Assembly (NCBI GenBank): GCA_018350325.1
Contig: JAEVLN010000016.1
Coordinates: forward strand, 1,917,799-1,981,798
Length of the DNA: 64,000 nucleotides
Reading direction: 5' to 3'
DNA from: Globodera rostochiensis
Lineage: Eukaryota > Nematoda > Chromadorea > Rhabditida > Heteroderidae
In this document: piece by piece, positions 1 to 10,430 of the stretch
Numbering within the stretch: the first letter of the stretch is position 1
Layout: the number at the start of each line of letters is the position of its first letter
The notes under the pieces: generated by a model
Told to the model about the DNA's origin: nothing
Databases searched by the model: none
Seen by the model: the letters and a program-made list of their open reading frames with translations, nothing else
Translations under genes and position numbers: made by a program

Positions 1-582
1 GTATAAATATTTAACGAGCACGTTGGGCAAATTATAAAATGACGAATTTCATTTTGAATCAAATGTTGTTAAAAAATGAATAACAAAATATATCATAACA
101 AATCAAATTTTTAAAACAACAAAATAAAAAAGTTTGCACGTTTACCTAACTAATTTCATTTACGAAAACTCCTTGGAAAGCTGTGTCGGTCAAGGGTACG
201 CGTCAAACCACAGTCGGCGTGTGCCCAGTTGATGTCAAAAAAATATAATATATTTAAAATTACAGTTCGTCGTTTAGGTATACTAAACTAAAATAAATAA
301 AGGTACAATGTTCAAAAACCAGCGAACATGCTGCTTGGGATAGTCCACAGAAACTCTTACCAAGAAAGAATAAATATAAATAACTTTTTCGAAGTACGCA
401 TGGACGAATAAAAAATTAAAAAAATTTATTTATTAACCTAATATATAGAATACTCTTGAAACATTATTTAAATTAATAAAAGCACTATGTACCTAATTAA
501 ATGATAATATTTAAATGATTAAATTCAACAAATACATGCTAAAAAATTAGCATAAGAATTACCAAATATCGTTCATGGCTAC
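1..582. other. A-rich sequence with one GC-richer island
   Basis: No gene is recognised. The + strand is A-rich. A GC-richer island lies at about 171-240. Read on the minus strand it is open and protein-like (DINWAHADCGLTRTL...) up to a stop near 165, but there is no clear acceptor AG in front of it, so an exon call is weak. Near 349-360 the minus strand carries a donor-like GGTAAGAG. Confidence 0.3.
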
Positions 583-849
583 CAGGGGTGGACGAAATTT
601 CGTTTCGGTTTCGTGTTTTTCGTGTTTTCGTGGGTTTTTTGGGTTTCGTTTTCGTGTTTCGTTTTCGTCCTAGAATTTTTTTTCGTTTCGGTTTCGTTTT
701 CGTAAATGAAAAAATATTTTTTTCGTTTCGGTTTCGTTTTCGAAAATGAAAAATTTTCCGAAAAAATCGAAAAAAAGTACACCCCTAAAGAATGGACTTT
801 TGGAGATAATTTTAATTTTATGGGAGGTAATCTAGTGTTGGACACCACG

Positions 850-922
850 ATACATGGTGGTGTAGTGGTTAGTGTTGAGCTCATTCAGGTTATCATTTGT
901 CAGGTTCGATTCCCCGGACCTG
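850..922 (+). repeat. tRNA-derived Pol III head (SINE-like) inside the MITE at 583
   Basis: There is an A-box-like TGGTGTAGTGG at 858-868 and a perfect B-box GGTTCGATTCC at 903-913, 34 bases apart as in a tRNA gene. The acceptor and T stems do not pair as a functional tRNA would, so I read it as a tRNA-derived SINE head rather than a tRNA gene. An additional short inverted repeat (ACACCAC / GTGGTGT) overlaps its 5' side. Confidence 0.6.
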
Positions 923-1140
923 CTCCTCTTTTGGAATCTTTCGTGCAGAAATTTGTTTTTAAAAACAATTTAAATAAGTTTTAAAATTGTTTTACACTTT
1001 TAAAAATAAATATTTCGAACTTTTCTTTATAACTTACACAAATCGCATGCTTTTTTCTTAATTTTCATTCAAAACCAAAGAAAAATTATGAATTTTTGGA
1101 TCAATTTCATAACAAAAACCGATAAAATTTAAAAAATTTC

Positions 1141-1166
1141 TCGGCGGCGCCTATCGGCACCGCCGA
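1141..1166 (+). repeat. GC-rich hairpin module (copy in MITE at 583)
   Basis: Arms TCGGCGGCGCC and GGCACCGCCGA separated by TATC, followed by a C-rich run. One C-A mismatch on this strand becomes a G-U wobble on the other, so the minus-strand RNA would fold into an almost perfect 11-bp stem with a GAUA loop. The same motif recurs in four other elements. Confidence 0.85.
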
Positions 1167-1190
1167 CTCCCCCCGTATCCACAGAAGTGA

Positions 1191-1651
1191 CAACTCTATG
1201 GCATCGGGTCAAAAATATGGCTTTTTTTTGCTATTGCGGTAATAACAATTTATTAAATGAAAATAAAACAATTATTACCTTGATAATAACAGAAATTCAT
1301 AAAATAAACGATATATGTAACAACAGTAAAATTAACAATAGGTCGAGAAATTTGATTTGATTGGATATAAATTATATTAAAAATGTATTTAATATAGCTT
1401 TTGCCAAAGATAAAATAAAGTATTAGAAAAAAAAAGTTGGCAATGAAGAAAAGCGCAGCGGGGCAATTTGAGGACAGCGCAGAGCTTTCTGCACATCCGG
1501 TATGAAATGATAGTTTATAAAAAAAGTCATGATAATTCTAAATAATAAGGGTAAGAAAGTAAACAAATGTTAGCACTTGCTAATTAATAATCACACATTA
1601 AGCCAAAAGCCATAAATCAATTTAAGTGTCCATTAAACTCCGGATTGATGA
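1191..1651. other. A-rich spacer with a small candidate exon at 1436-1501
   Basis: The stretch is mostly A-rich low-complexity DNA. The GC-richer patch 1436-1501 follows an AG and is read on + as LAMKKSAAGQFEDSAELSAHP, ending just before GTATGA, which could be a donor. The internal ATG gives MKKSAAGQ... On the minus strand the same patch also reads open after a CAG (KALRCPQIAPLRFSSLPT...). Nothing else is seen. Confidence 0.22.
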
Positions 1652-1931
1652 ATTTGAATTAGGGTTGCCGCCGGGGGGGGGGGGGGACGGGGACGGGGAA
1701 AAGCGGGGATCCCCGGCCATTTTCATCCCCGTCCCCGTTCCCCGGTTTGCCATCCCCGAAAACGGGGATCCCAGGTGCTCATCCCCGGCCGGGGACGGGG
1801 ATGAAAATACACCCCTAAAGATGGCCATCACATTAGAAATTTTAATGACTATATTGATTTATTGTTTGAATTTGGTTGAGACGTGCTTTTTGATGAAAGA
1901 TTTTCAATTCTTTTAGGTTAGTATTCCCAAA

Positions 1932-2005
1932 TGAGTTGATGGCCTATTGGTTTGTCTTCCCTCAAGTCTTATTTCCTAGCTGGGTTCGGACCCGCGAGAC
2001 GGCGA
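1932..2005 (+). repeat. tRNA-derived Pol III head inside the MITE at 1660
   Basis: A-box-like TGGCCTATTGG at 1940-1950 (one mismatch to TGGCNNAGTGG) and B-box-like GGTTCGGACCC at 1983-1993, spaced 32 bases. It sits about 70 bases upstream of the hairpin core, the same order as in the elements at 583 and 54417. Confidence 0.5.
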
Positions 2006-2032
2006 GCAGTTTTTTAATTTATTCTGGTAAGC

Positions 2033-2100
2033 TGCAAATCTCCTAACAAATTGAGTCAAAAATTCAAATTTTTTCCGGCGGCGCCTGTCGGCACCGCCGG
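2033..2100 (+). repeat. Shared AT core plus GC hairpin (copy in MITE at 1660)
   Basis: The core reads CTGCAAATCTCCTAACAAAT..., then TTGAGTCAAAAATTCAAA, then the hairpin CCGGCGGCGCC-TGTC-GGCACCGCCGG at 2075-2100. The same about 65-bp order is found at 61085-61146 and, inverted, at 18903-18970. A second diverged hairpin (AGCGCCTGTCGGCACCGTCG) follows at about 2217-2242. Confidence 0.8.
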
Positions 2101-2302
2101 ACATCCTCCGCTCTTACCTAAAGCATTTTTTTGAAAATTTCCGAAATTTCGAAGCAAACATCTTAATTTTGCCAAAATTTTGGTGAAATTTCTTTACCAA
2201 ACTCCAAAAATTTTCCCAACAGCGCCTGTCGGCACCGTCGGGCTCTCCTTCCCAAAAAATTAAATCTTTGTAGTGCATATTTGCCATAAGAAAAGTCTTT
2301 TT

Positions 2303-2390
2303 CTTAGGGGTGCACTTTAATTTGAAGAAATTTGGATTTTTAAAGAAAATTCACCCAAAAAATTGCATTTTTTCAAAAATGCACCCCTAA
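2303..2390. repeat. Nested short inverted repeat with TTAGGGGTGCA ends
   Basis: CTTAGGGGTGCACTTT at the left faces AAAAATGCACCCCTAA at the right, about 88 bp overall, inside the MITE at 1660. TAGGGGTGCA-type ends recur elsewhere (about 779, 1808, 24922, 32820, 45389, 45421), so this may be a very short hAT-type end pair captured in the larger element. No target duplication was resolved. Confidence 0.5.
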
Positions 2391-2536
2391 AAATGGATTT
2401 TGCCCATCCCCGTACGGGGATCCCCGTTCCCCGGTTTGCTCATCCCCGAAAACGGGGATCCCCGTTTTGTCGTCCCCGGTATCCCCGTTCCCCGGTTTGA
2501 CCGGGGATCCCCCCCGGCGGCGACCCTAATTTGAAT

Positions 2537-3650
2537 AAAACAATTTCAAACAAAAACAAATTCGAAATAAAGGAGGGCGGAGTTGTTGGAGTACTGAACA
2601 TGTAAGCAATAATATTTAAATGAAAAACGATTTCATCAATAATAAAAAAATAATAAAAAATTAGTAGTTGTTAATCTAAATTTTTTTTAAAACTTAATGG
2701 GGAATTTTCGAGTTGAGATTGCAATAATTCTTGGGACAATTTTGCAAAGTTTTCCTTAAATTACAAATATTGTAAAATTCTTCGAAAATCATTAATCAAT
2801 CAATAAATAATCAAAGAAGATTTTTTAAAGCAGATGTATCATTTAAATATTCTGCGCGACAAAATCTTGGATAAAAAAAAAATTGTTTATGATTTTGAAT
2901 GATGTAACTTAGAATATTAATCCGCTTAATAAACAACGAATAAGGGAAAATATTAGAACGGTCTTTATACTTAATTTTATTTATCATTTAATAAAAAAAT
3001 AACCTTAAATAACTTCTCGTTTTATAAAATCTTGGATAAATTATTCACTGAGACTATTTTGTCAGATTCAATTTTTAAAAGATAATCGACTTTTTTAGAA
3101 AAATGAGCTCTACATTTAAATTTACAAAACAAGAATAATCTCGTAGTAAAAATAACATAAAAAATTTAGTTGTTTTCTATTATTAAATAAATATTGAATG
3201 GCTGTGAAATATTCCTAAAATGTATAAAAGCCTAATAAATATAAAAAAATAATTATTAAAACGTACGAACTATTTGCCAGGTTTTGGATTGATCGGGTTG
3301 AAGCTTGAGTGCTCAGTCCTATTAATTAAACAAATGTATCAATCCATGGCTTTATCTGATTGATTATTAGGTAAAAAATATTTGTAAAATTAAATGGCGC
3401 CCTGTATAAAAATAAATGAATTTTTTTTAAATAAATTGTTTTTTTAATGTTGAACAAAACTTTTAAAAATTAACTTTAAATAAAAATCATAACTAAATCT
3501 AAAGATGTTGGGTAAAATTATGAATTAAATTCTACACGCTATTTTTGGAGCCTTGGAAATATTCTGTAAAAAACTGATAGATAAAATTTCAAAATTTTTG
3601 AAATATTATAACAAAATAAAATGGTGCGCATCTTATGCCAAAACAGCTCT
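2537..3650. other. A-rich non-coding sequence
   Basis: The stretch is low-complexity A-rich DNA. A slightly GC-richer patch at about 3276-3318 is open on the minus strand after an AG (TEHSSFNPINPKPGK, then stop) and also open on + (GFGLIGLKLECSV...), so it gives no strand information. Nothing else is recognised. Confidence 0.25.
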
Positions 3651-5465
3651 TTTTTAAACAATTAATTTTATAATATAAACATTTTAAGAATCATTTCCCT
3701 TTTAATCTTCGGACTTTATTATTATTTATAATTTAGCGATTTAGTTTTAATTAATAGTTTTTATTTATTTGTTTCTTTTTTCCATTGGATTAAGTAAAAA
3801 TTTTGTTTATATACTTGAATATGTTAAAATAATTTTTGGATTTTATTAATTTTGCGAGTATGGTCCAATTATACTTTCCACTTTATTAGTTAGCGGGGCT
3901 TCAGCCAATTTATTGTTTTGGGAAATTCATCTTCATTAGTTTTTTCATTAAAGCTAGCTTAAAGAGATGAAAATGTTCAGTTTCTTACATTGAACACATT
4001 TTATTTCGAGCACTATAGCGGCAAGGCTAAAAAGTCATCACAAAAATGCCTCTTCCTTCATATTCCTTTCCAATATATTGCTTAGGCGACATATATATAT
4101 AAATTATTATTAATCTAAAATGATTAGTTGTTTATTATTTACATGTACTTATTGCTTATTTTATTTCTATAATTTGATAATAATTATCTAGTAACATTTG
4201 AATTGATATTTTTGTAACAACTGGAGTTATATGATTCAAAAAATTTTCAATATATATATTCTTGGATATGAAGTAATTTATGATTCAGACTCGCACCAGT
4301 GTATTTTGATATTTCTGGGTGTTCCAACGTCTTTTGAAACCATTCAACCACTTCAATATAATTATAGCTCCTCCTTCTTAAAATGCATATAATTCAAAAC
4401 CGTCCGTTGTTTCCGAAATTCCTGGGCACATCCCGGTCGCAAAACTATTCGAAGTCTTTTTTAGTTTTATATTTTGTTGTTTTTAACAATTTATTTGAAG
4501 TAGTAAATTTCAGATTTTATTCTAAAGATTTTAATATTAAACTCGGCGTTGTGACTTTGTATATATTTATGTTACAGTTAGTTTAGTTTTTGTAGTACAG
4601 TTTATCAATTTACATTTTGTTTATCGTAGTTTGTCGCGTCGTTTTGTTTTGGCTTTTCTGGAACAGGAATAGATGTAAAAATAAATAAGAAAAAAATCAC
4701 GATTTAATGTTATTGCACAACTGTTTTATAACCTTGGTTTTTTCAAATATTATTGAATTTCTTATTACTATGGGTCTCCTGAGATCAATTCAGGTCCGTT
4801 TCGTCTGCTGCCGAAGAGTTGATTGAAGATGCTTCTGCTTTAATAATATATTATTTAATTAATTTAAACAAATTTTTGTTTAATTCACATTTCACATATA
4901 GATAGATGAGAGACATAATTCAAGCGTTTAATAAATATAAAGTTATAGAAATAATAATCCCTTTAATCTTAAAAAAAGCTAAGGATTTTTAATGTTATCT
5001 GAAAGACAACGAAACCTTAAATTTTAAATGTGCATAATGTTAAAGTCGATTAAAACTTTTCGACGTCATATCTACACTTATGTTTTTAATGCAAAAACGT
5101 AAAAGGATACCTTTTAATGTTTTTATAGTAATAATCCTTTATAATATTTATATATTTTAATTATTCTTAATTACTTTTGTTTATTTTAATCACTGTCAAG
5201 GGCAGATTTAATTTTTCGTTTATTATAATTATAATTTGTATAGTTGGTTTAAAATTTTAACTAATTTATTTTTTTGCATATATTAAAATTTCAATATGTT
5301 AAAGCGATCATGATATGTCGATAATTTTGTTTTTAAGTTTATTTATTATACTTTTTTTAGTTATCTCGCGATGAATCATTTGAACTATATGATATTTAAA
5401 ATAAATTTAGTTAATCAGTATTTTTAAATATTATTTGATATAAACTAAACGGTTTATTTTTATCT
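3651..5465. other. T-rich block with weak islands
   Basis: From here the + strand becomes strongly T-rich. GC-richer patches at about 4015-4065, 4290-4350, 4400-4465 and 4770-4835 show short protein-like frames, for example SSAAEELIEDASAL on + at about 4800-4840 after a CAG. None has a convincing pair of splice sites. I call no gene. Confidence 0.25.
5031..5106 (+). repeat. 76-bp dispersed repeat, copy 1
   Basis: Begins TGCATAATGTTAAA and runs through CGACGTCATATCTACACTTA to GCAAAAACGTAAAAGG. A similar 76-bp copy lies in the same orientation at 22060-22135 with scattered substitutions. Its nature is unknown. Confidence 0.75.
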
Positions 5466-5506
5466 TTAACGCAAAAAATTTCAATTACAAATTAATAAAT
5501 TTGCAG

Positions 5507-5607
5507 TCATCAATTCCCTAAAAATAAGGCAAAGTGAAGTCTTAGTCAAGAATGTTATTTTATGTGCCCTGCACCGATGCTTCAACATCCAGCTGTGTTT
5601 TCTCAAC
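5507..5607 (+). CDS. Candidate internal exon (unknown protein)
   Basis: TTTGCAG precedes and AAC|GTTTTT follows this 101-base patch of raised GC. Only one frame is open across it; it reads VINSLKIRQSEVLVKN and continues through ILCALHRCFNIQLCFLN. The patch lies in a T-rich block, as expected of intron sequence on the sense strand. No family is recognised and the donor is weak, so this could be chance. Confidence 0.27.
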
Positions 5608-7222
5608 GTTTTTATTTTTAGGTCCTATTTATTTAGCACTGTAATTTATTTAAAATACAAAAATTTTTAATCGCAAAATTAAATCTAGCCACAAAGCCGT
5701 AAATATTAATTTTTAAATTATTGTTATTTTTGAATTTGACAAAAATTTTTAACAAAGAAACTTAGTTTTGGAGATCGGAGAAACAGGCGGGGATGCATGT
5801 GCATGGAAGTCCTCGGGCCAGATTTGGGCCTACAATTGTTCACCAGCGGCATTTCTTGTTTTTTATGTATTAATGAAATATTTGATTAATTTACATCCCA
5901 AAATTATGTTTCAATTCATTTTGACATTTATTTTAATAAGTTTAGCAGAATATAGGTAATTTTTTTTTCTAATTGTAAGCATGCGCCCGCAAGTGCTTTT
6001 GTGTCTGCGGTTTATTTCTCAAAGTTGGACAGAAAGTTTTCGAGAATTTGGCATTTTCAAATAATTTTTATTTTTGACGGAAGTACCAATTTTGTTGTAT
6101 TTAATATTACAATTATTAGTGATAATATTTAATTTAAAAAAAAAATCAAAAATTTTTAGGTTTCTTTTTTTCAAATGGTTAGTCACAAATTTATAAAAAG
6201 TTTAGGCTTTGCGGAATGTGCTAATTAATTTTGAAATTTTAATTGATTTTAATAAAGTCTTTTAGATTTCGGAATTTTATTGCAATATTTAAAGGTATGA
6301 AATTTATTCGTTCATTAGTTATATGTAAATTTCTGGATCATTTTTTTATAAGTTTGATTTTATAGCTCATTCTTCTAAGATTTTTTATTTTATTACATGA
6401 GAAGATTATATCATATTTGTATTAGATTATTTTGAAATAATCAATTATTTATGTTGAAATGCCCGATTTAACGCACTCGCATTATTGGTAATACTTTTTT
6501 ATGATAGAAATTTGTGTGTAAATGTTAAGCTAACGAATAAAATGATAATTATTTGGCACAGTTATCAAATAAGACTCAAAGTTTTAAAACATAAAACGTT
6601 TTTTTAGCTTTTTTATTTTATGCTGTTTTTTGTTAAGATTTTATTTTTGCCTAAGCAACTTGCTTGATTATTCAAATAAATTTATAATTTTTGAAAATTT
6701 ATTATTTTAGGTATATTAAATTAATAAATATTTTTTGATTGTATCTTTTATAATTGCCATTTTATTTTATTATGAGTTTAATATTTCAGTTTACTTGATA
6801 AATTTTATATTTTTCTTGTGTCATTTCATTTTAGCATAATTCTTTTAAATTTTTTAACCTTTTTGATTGGAAATATTTAAAGCCAATTTTCAATTATTTA
6901 TTTCGTAATAAAACATACATATTCAATTCAGTTGTGGTTATAATAAATTACATATGAGCTACTTTTTTTTATCTTTGCACGCAAATTAGCCATATTTTAT
7001 TTTTAAATGTTTCAAATATTCTTACATTATTTTATGGAATTTTGTATAATTGTTAAAAAACACAAACGCGTATTTTGCCGTATTTATTATAAGATTGGCG
7101 TTTCGATTGATTTACTAGTTCTTGGTATTATTTTGCATATTTTATTCGTGGTATGGATTGTATTTGATTTTCATTTCTCAAATATTTAAATAAAGTGATA
7201 CATTTTTTATTAGATAAATTAG
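5608..7222. other. T-rich block, few islands
   Basis: A patch at about 5766-5845 (LEIGETGGDACAWKSSGQIW on +, after an AG) is the only notable open island; its donor is unclear. A short GC patch lies at about 5981-6020. The 60-residue frame at 7007-7189 is pure AT-rich codons and looks like chance. Confidence 0.25.
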
Positions 7223-7305
7223 TCTACCGGATCAGATCAACCCTTCCTCGCAATCCCCCAAAACCCAGTAATATGGGTGTGTTCTGTATTCATGTCTGAT
7301 GATAC
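7223..7305 (+). CDS. Candidate exon island (unknown protein)
   Basis: This GC-richer patch follows AAATTAG and is read on + as STGSDQPFLAIPQNPVIWVC... through MSDDT, with GTGTCT immediately after. It stands out sharply from the T-rich surroundings. No homology is recognised; the donor is poor. Confidence 0.23.
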
Positions 7306-9130
7306 GTGTCTTAATAAAACATTAAAAAATATTTTAGAAGAAATTAGTATAATTGCAAATTATCCTATTTTTAATATTTTATTTTGAATTAATTCAAGAG
7401 GTACTTTTATTCATATGCAGATAATAAAATTGAAATCATACGTAATTCAAAAGTACTTTTCATGTTAATACAACAGATTTTCATAGCTTGTTATGAGGAA
7501 TTAAATACTATTAATGCAAAAGCAATTGATAAAATTCTCGAGTGAAAAATATTCTGAAACTACGAATTATTGAGGAGAATTGAATTTGGTATTTAATTTA
7601 TTTTCATCTTTATTAAAAGCGATCTGATTCAGCTCTTTACGAATTTTTCAATTATATTAATTTTTATATTTTTTGAGATGCAGTTAGCGTTACAACCGAT
7701 TCAAATACGCTTTAATTTTCAATTTTTATTTTCTATAGATTTCATAATCACCGTATCAACAAATATCATATTTTTTCAGACAATTTAAAGAATAAATTCT
7801 ACAACTTTTGGCCAAAAGTAGAAATAAATTTAATCTTAAAAAATTCCTAACAAAATTATGAATAAAATCACATATCAATCAAAACTCATAATCGATAGTG
7901 TTAAAACTTATATAAAAAGAATATAAAATACTTGGTTAAGAAGAGTTCATAAAATATGAATGTGCCTAAATTGCGAGATTCACTAAAGGGATTTACGTGT
8001 AACCCCGAATCATGAGCCGCAATCATCTTCGCGCTGCGTGACAAAAACCACCATTAAGCTCTGCAGAAACCTGGAGCCGAGTGTCACGTTTCGAGGGACA
8101 GATATTGCGGAGTCTGACAAGCCCGCTGCCTTATTATTGTTTTATATTGTTATTCTTTTAAATAATATGATTTCTTAATAGGTAATAAAAAATTTCAATA
8201 TAAAGTTTTTACATTAGATTGATGTGCACATCCAAAAGTGTGAAAAAATGGTTGTTTAATAATTTGTTAAAAAATTGTAAGAATTATTTAGTTTTGTTCA
8301 TGAAATGAAATGCGGAGTTACTGTGTAAGTTTTTAAAAACATTAAATTTTAAAAATATTTATTTATTAAATATTCTTTAAAATGTCTCAACTAAATAATT
8401 ATTTTAAACCTTTCATTTTTGAAAGCAATATTATTTTTAAGATTTTTAATTTAAATTTGCTTAATTAATTGATTTCCAGCAATCTTTTTGCTAATTTTTG
8501 TAGTTAACAATATGTTTTGAATAGTTGGATTTTTGCATTTGCAAAACTATATTTTGATCACAATCGTCTAATCCCGATAAAGGATTTATATTGTTTTATC
8601 CATAATATATTATATATATATTTTTATTATTTGTACTTGGTAAAGTCGCCCATATGCTGATGCTAAACCGTTTAAGATCCAGTAAAATAACAATTATTTT
8701 TAATATATTTGGCTAGTTTTTTATCAACATTTTTTCAAGTTTATATTTTTTTCAAAAATAATTTAATTTTTTTAATTTCGTTCTTATTAAACCAAATTTT
8801 ATGTTTAATGAATCATAAAATTTAACAATATTCAGAGATAAACTATAATGATTTTGCTTAAGTCATAAAGCTATACATTTATCTTGCAAAAAACGATTGT
8901 TTTGCTAACTTGAACACATAGATTTTGATTAATGCGATCACCGTCTTTTTTTGTCATCTTCCAATGTTAAATTCACTTTTTCATTCCTATACAAAGCACA
9001 ATTTATTGTAATTTGTTATTCATGATTAATGCATTAAATAATAATTAAATTACTCAAATTAAAGGTTAAATAAATGGATTGCTCGTGTCACATTTTCCCA
9101 CATCTAAGCGTCAATTAAATAATTCGCAGA
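7306..9130. other. Mixed AT block with a GC island at 7990-8135
   Basis: The + strand is A-rich at about 7770-7990 and T-rich afterwards. The island 7990-8135 is open on both strands: + reads NHEPQSSSRCVTKTTIKLC..., minus reads LSDSAISVPRNVTLGSRFLQ... to a stop, after AATAAG. Both look protein-like, so strand cannot be chosen. Nothing else is called. Confidence 0.27.
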
Positions 9131-9590
9131 CACTATTTCTTCAAAAAATAAAATGTTCAAAAAAGTAACTAAAAAATTATTAGATGGGGTGCGTTGATGA
9201 CCAAATTACTCTAACCGTCTGACTCTCTCTTTTTAGCACACTATTTCTTCAAAAAATAAAATTAAAAAAAGTAACTAAAAAATTTTAGATGGGGTGCGTT
9301 GTTGACCAAATTACTCTAACCGTCTGACTCTCTCTTTTTATATTTCTTCAAAAATAAAATGTTCAAAAAAGTAACTAAAAAATTATTAGATGGGGTGCGT
9401 TGATGACCAAATTACACTAACCGTCTGACTCTCTCTTTTTAGCGCAGTATTTCTTCAAAAAATAAAATGTTCAAAAAAGTGACTAAAAAATTTTTAGATG
9501 GGGTGCGTTGATGATCAAATTACTCTAACCGTCTGACTCTCTCTTTTTAGCACACTATTTCTTTAAAAATAAAATCGAACAAAAAAGTAT
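9131..9590 (+). repeat. Tandem repeat, about 108-bp unit, four copies plus a partial
   Basis: The unit runs from CACTATTTCTTCAAAAAAT through GTAACTAAAAAATT and GATGGGGTGCGTTGATGACC to CGTCTGACTCTCTCTTTTTA. Successive TATTTCTT starts fall at about 9134, 9242, 9341, 9448 and 9556, giving steps of 108, 99, 107 and 108. Copies differ by single substitutions and small indels. Most copies end with CTCTCTCTTTTTAG followed by CAC or CGC, which looks like a repeated splice-acceptor sequence. It is not coding in any frame. Confidence 0.92.
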
Positions 9591-10159
9591 TTCGATGTTA
9601 ATAATTTCGTAATATTTATTCGAAGCAATCACATGATTTAAACAGCGCAGATGATTAAACCTTGCTACCTGAAATGACCACAAAATCACTGATAAACTAA
9701 TAACTTAAATAAAATATTGAAAAATTAGATCTCCAAACAGAGATATGATTAGATCAACATTTATATTAATAAAGCATAATTCTGGAATTTAATTTTTGCG
9801 ATAAATAAATATTAAAATTTCAAATCGAAATTTTACTCCCGACTTAAAAACGTTTAAATCAAATAAAACACTTAAAATAATTAATTTGAAAATAATTGAA
9901 AATTAAACATTATTCGAATTATTGTTGCGACAAGCGCAAATAAAAAAAATTAATTAAAAATAATAAACTAAATAATAAAGGCGAAATAAAGTGCAATGAA
10001 TGCCCTAAAACAAACAAAAAGTTAGCAAGATAACAAGCAATGTTGTGATCGGCGCAGAACATTGTAACGTAATGAATTTTTATATTTCTATTGCGGAGTT
10101 GTAAAACATACAGTCAAGGCACCAAACTGATGAACTAAAGTTCACTGAGAACCAATTAC
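9591..10159. other. A-rich block
   Basis: Low-complexity A-rich DNA. A patch at about 9640-9690 on the minus strand follows ATTTCAG and reads VARFNHLRCLNHVIA..., but it is short. Slightly GC-richer patches at 10030-10070 have no clear frame. Confidence 0.22.
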
Positions 10160-10194
10160 TTGTGCACAAGAGAAACACCCGCCAAAGTCATATT
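10160..10194 (-). CDS. Candidate 35-base microexon
   Basis: On the minus strand AAAGCGCAG precedes and AA|GTAATT follows. The 35 bases read NMTLAGVSLVH plus two bases of a codon. The donor fits the consensus well, but the acceptor lacks a pyrimidine tract. It lies in an A-rich block (T-rich on minus), as expected for minus-strand introns, together with the candidate at 10380-10430. Confidence 0.27.
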
Positions 10195-10379
10195 CTGCGC
10201 TTTGAATATTATAATATTAAAAACTAAACTATACTAAGAAAACTGCAAATGATCAAATTGTTCACAAATTAGATAAGCTAAAAAGCTAATAATTATAAAA
10301 GTGTTCCAAAAGGACACGACTCTGACCCTTTTTAAAACATAAAAATATTTAATTGTAACATGAAGAAATAACCAAAAAC

Positions 10380-10430
10380 CAAGCTTCCGAAGAAAAGCTG
10401 ATCAACGCTTGATGATTCAATATCGGAAAT
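10380..10430 (-). CDS. Candidate 51-base exon, 17 codons
   Basis: On the minus strand a good acceptor (ATTGTCTTTTTGTAAG) precedes and TTG|GTTTTT follows. The 51 bases are exactly 17 codons: ISDIESSSVDQLFFGSL. The frame is protein-like and uses less AT-biased codons than the surroundings. Family unknown. It could join with 10160-10194 in one minus-strand gene, since this exon ends in phase 0 and that one starts in phase 0. Confidence 0.33.

Larger units (their letters stand above)
583..1190 (+). mobile_element. One-ended hAT-type MITE (family with TTTCG subterminal repeats)
   Basis: The left end begins CAGGGGTGGACGAAATTTCG at 583. It is followed to about 750 by many copies of a TTTCG/TTTCGT motif and then by their reverse orientation (CGAAAATGAAA), the subterminal pattern seen in the complete elements of this window. 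Inside are the phrase TACACCCCTAAAG (about 779), a tRNA-like block (about 850-922) and the GC hairpin (1141-1166) followed by a C-rich run. I could not find the matching right end or an 8-bp target duplication, so this copy is probably truncated or its right half was replaced; the right limit is a guess from where the hairpin module stops. Two apparent ORFs inside are products of the repeats, not genes. Confidence 0.65.
1660..2528 (+). mobile_element. Complete hAT-type MITE, 869 bp, GGGATCCCC/CCCCGGTTTG subterminal repeats
   Basis: The ends are TAGGGTTGCCGCCGGGGGG (left) and the inverted counterpart ending GGCGGCGACCCTA (right). They are flanked by the exact 8-bp duplication ATTTGAAT (1652-1659 and 2529-2536), the hAT hallmark. 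Both ends carry arrays of CGGGGATCCCCG and CCCCGGTTTGCC motifs, a striking GC island in this AT-rich DNA. The interior carries a tRNA-like head (about 1936-2005), two copies of the GC hairpin (2075-2100 and a diverged one at about 2217-2242) and a small nested inverted repeat (2303-2390). It has no coding capacity; the two open frames over the left GC array are shadows. A trans-acting hAT transposase must have mobilised it. Confidence 0.9.

Noticed and set aside
903..913. Canonical tRNA gene
   Set aside because: The B-box is perfect but T-stem and acceptor-stem pairing fail, so it is a tRNA-derived head, not a working tRNA.
579..984. Open frames of 101 (minus) and 92 (plus) residues
   Set aside because: They run over the TTTCG repeat array and tRNA-like part of a MITE; the low-complexity KTKPK/ENE composition comes from the repeats.
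1622..1916. Open frames of 69 and 96 residues over the GC array
   Set aside because: They are translations of GGGGACGGGG-type subterminal repeats at the left end of the MITE at 1660.
9131..9590. CRISPR-like array
   Set aside because: Units are contiguous tandem copies of about 108 bp without unique spacers, and the DNA is eukaryotic.
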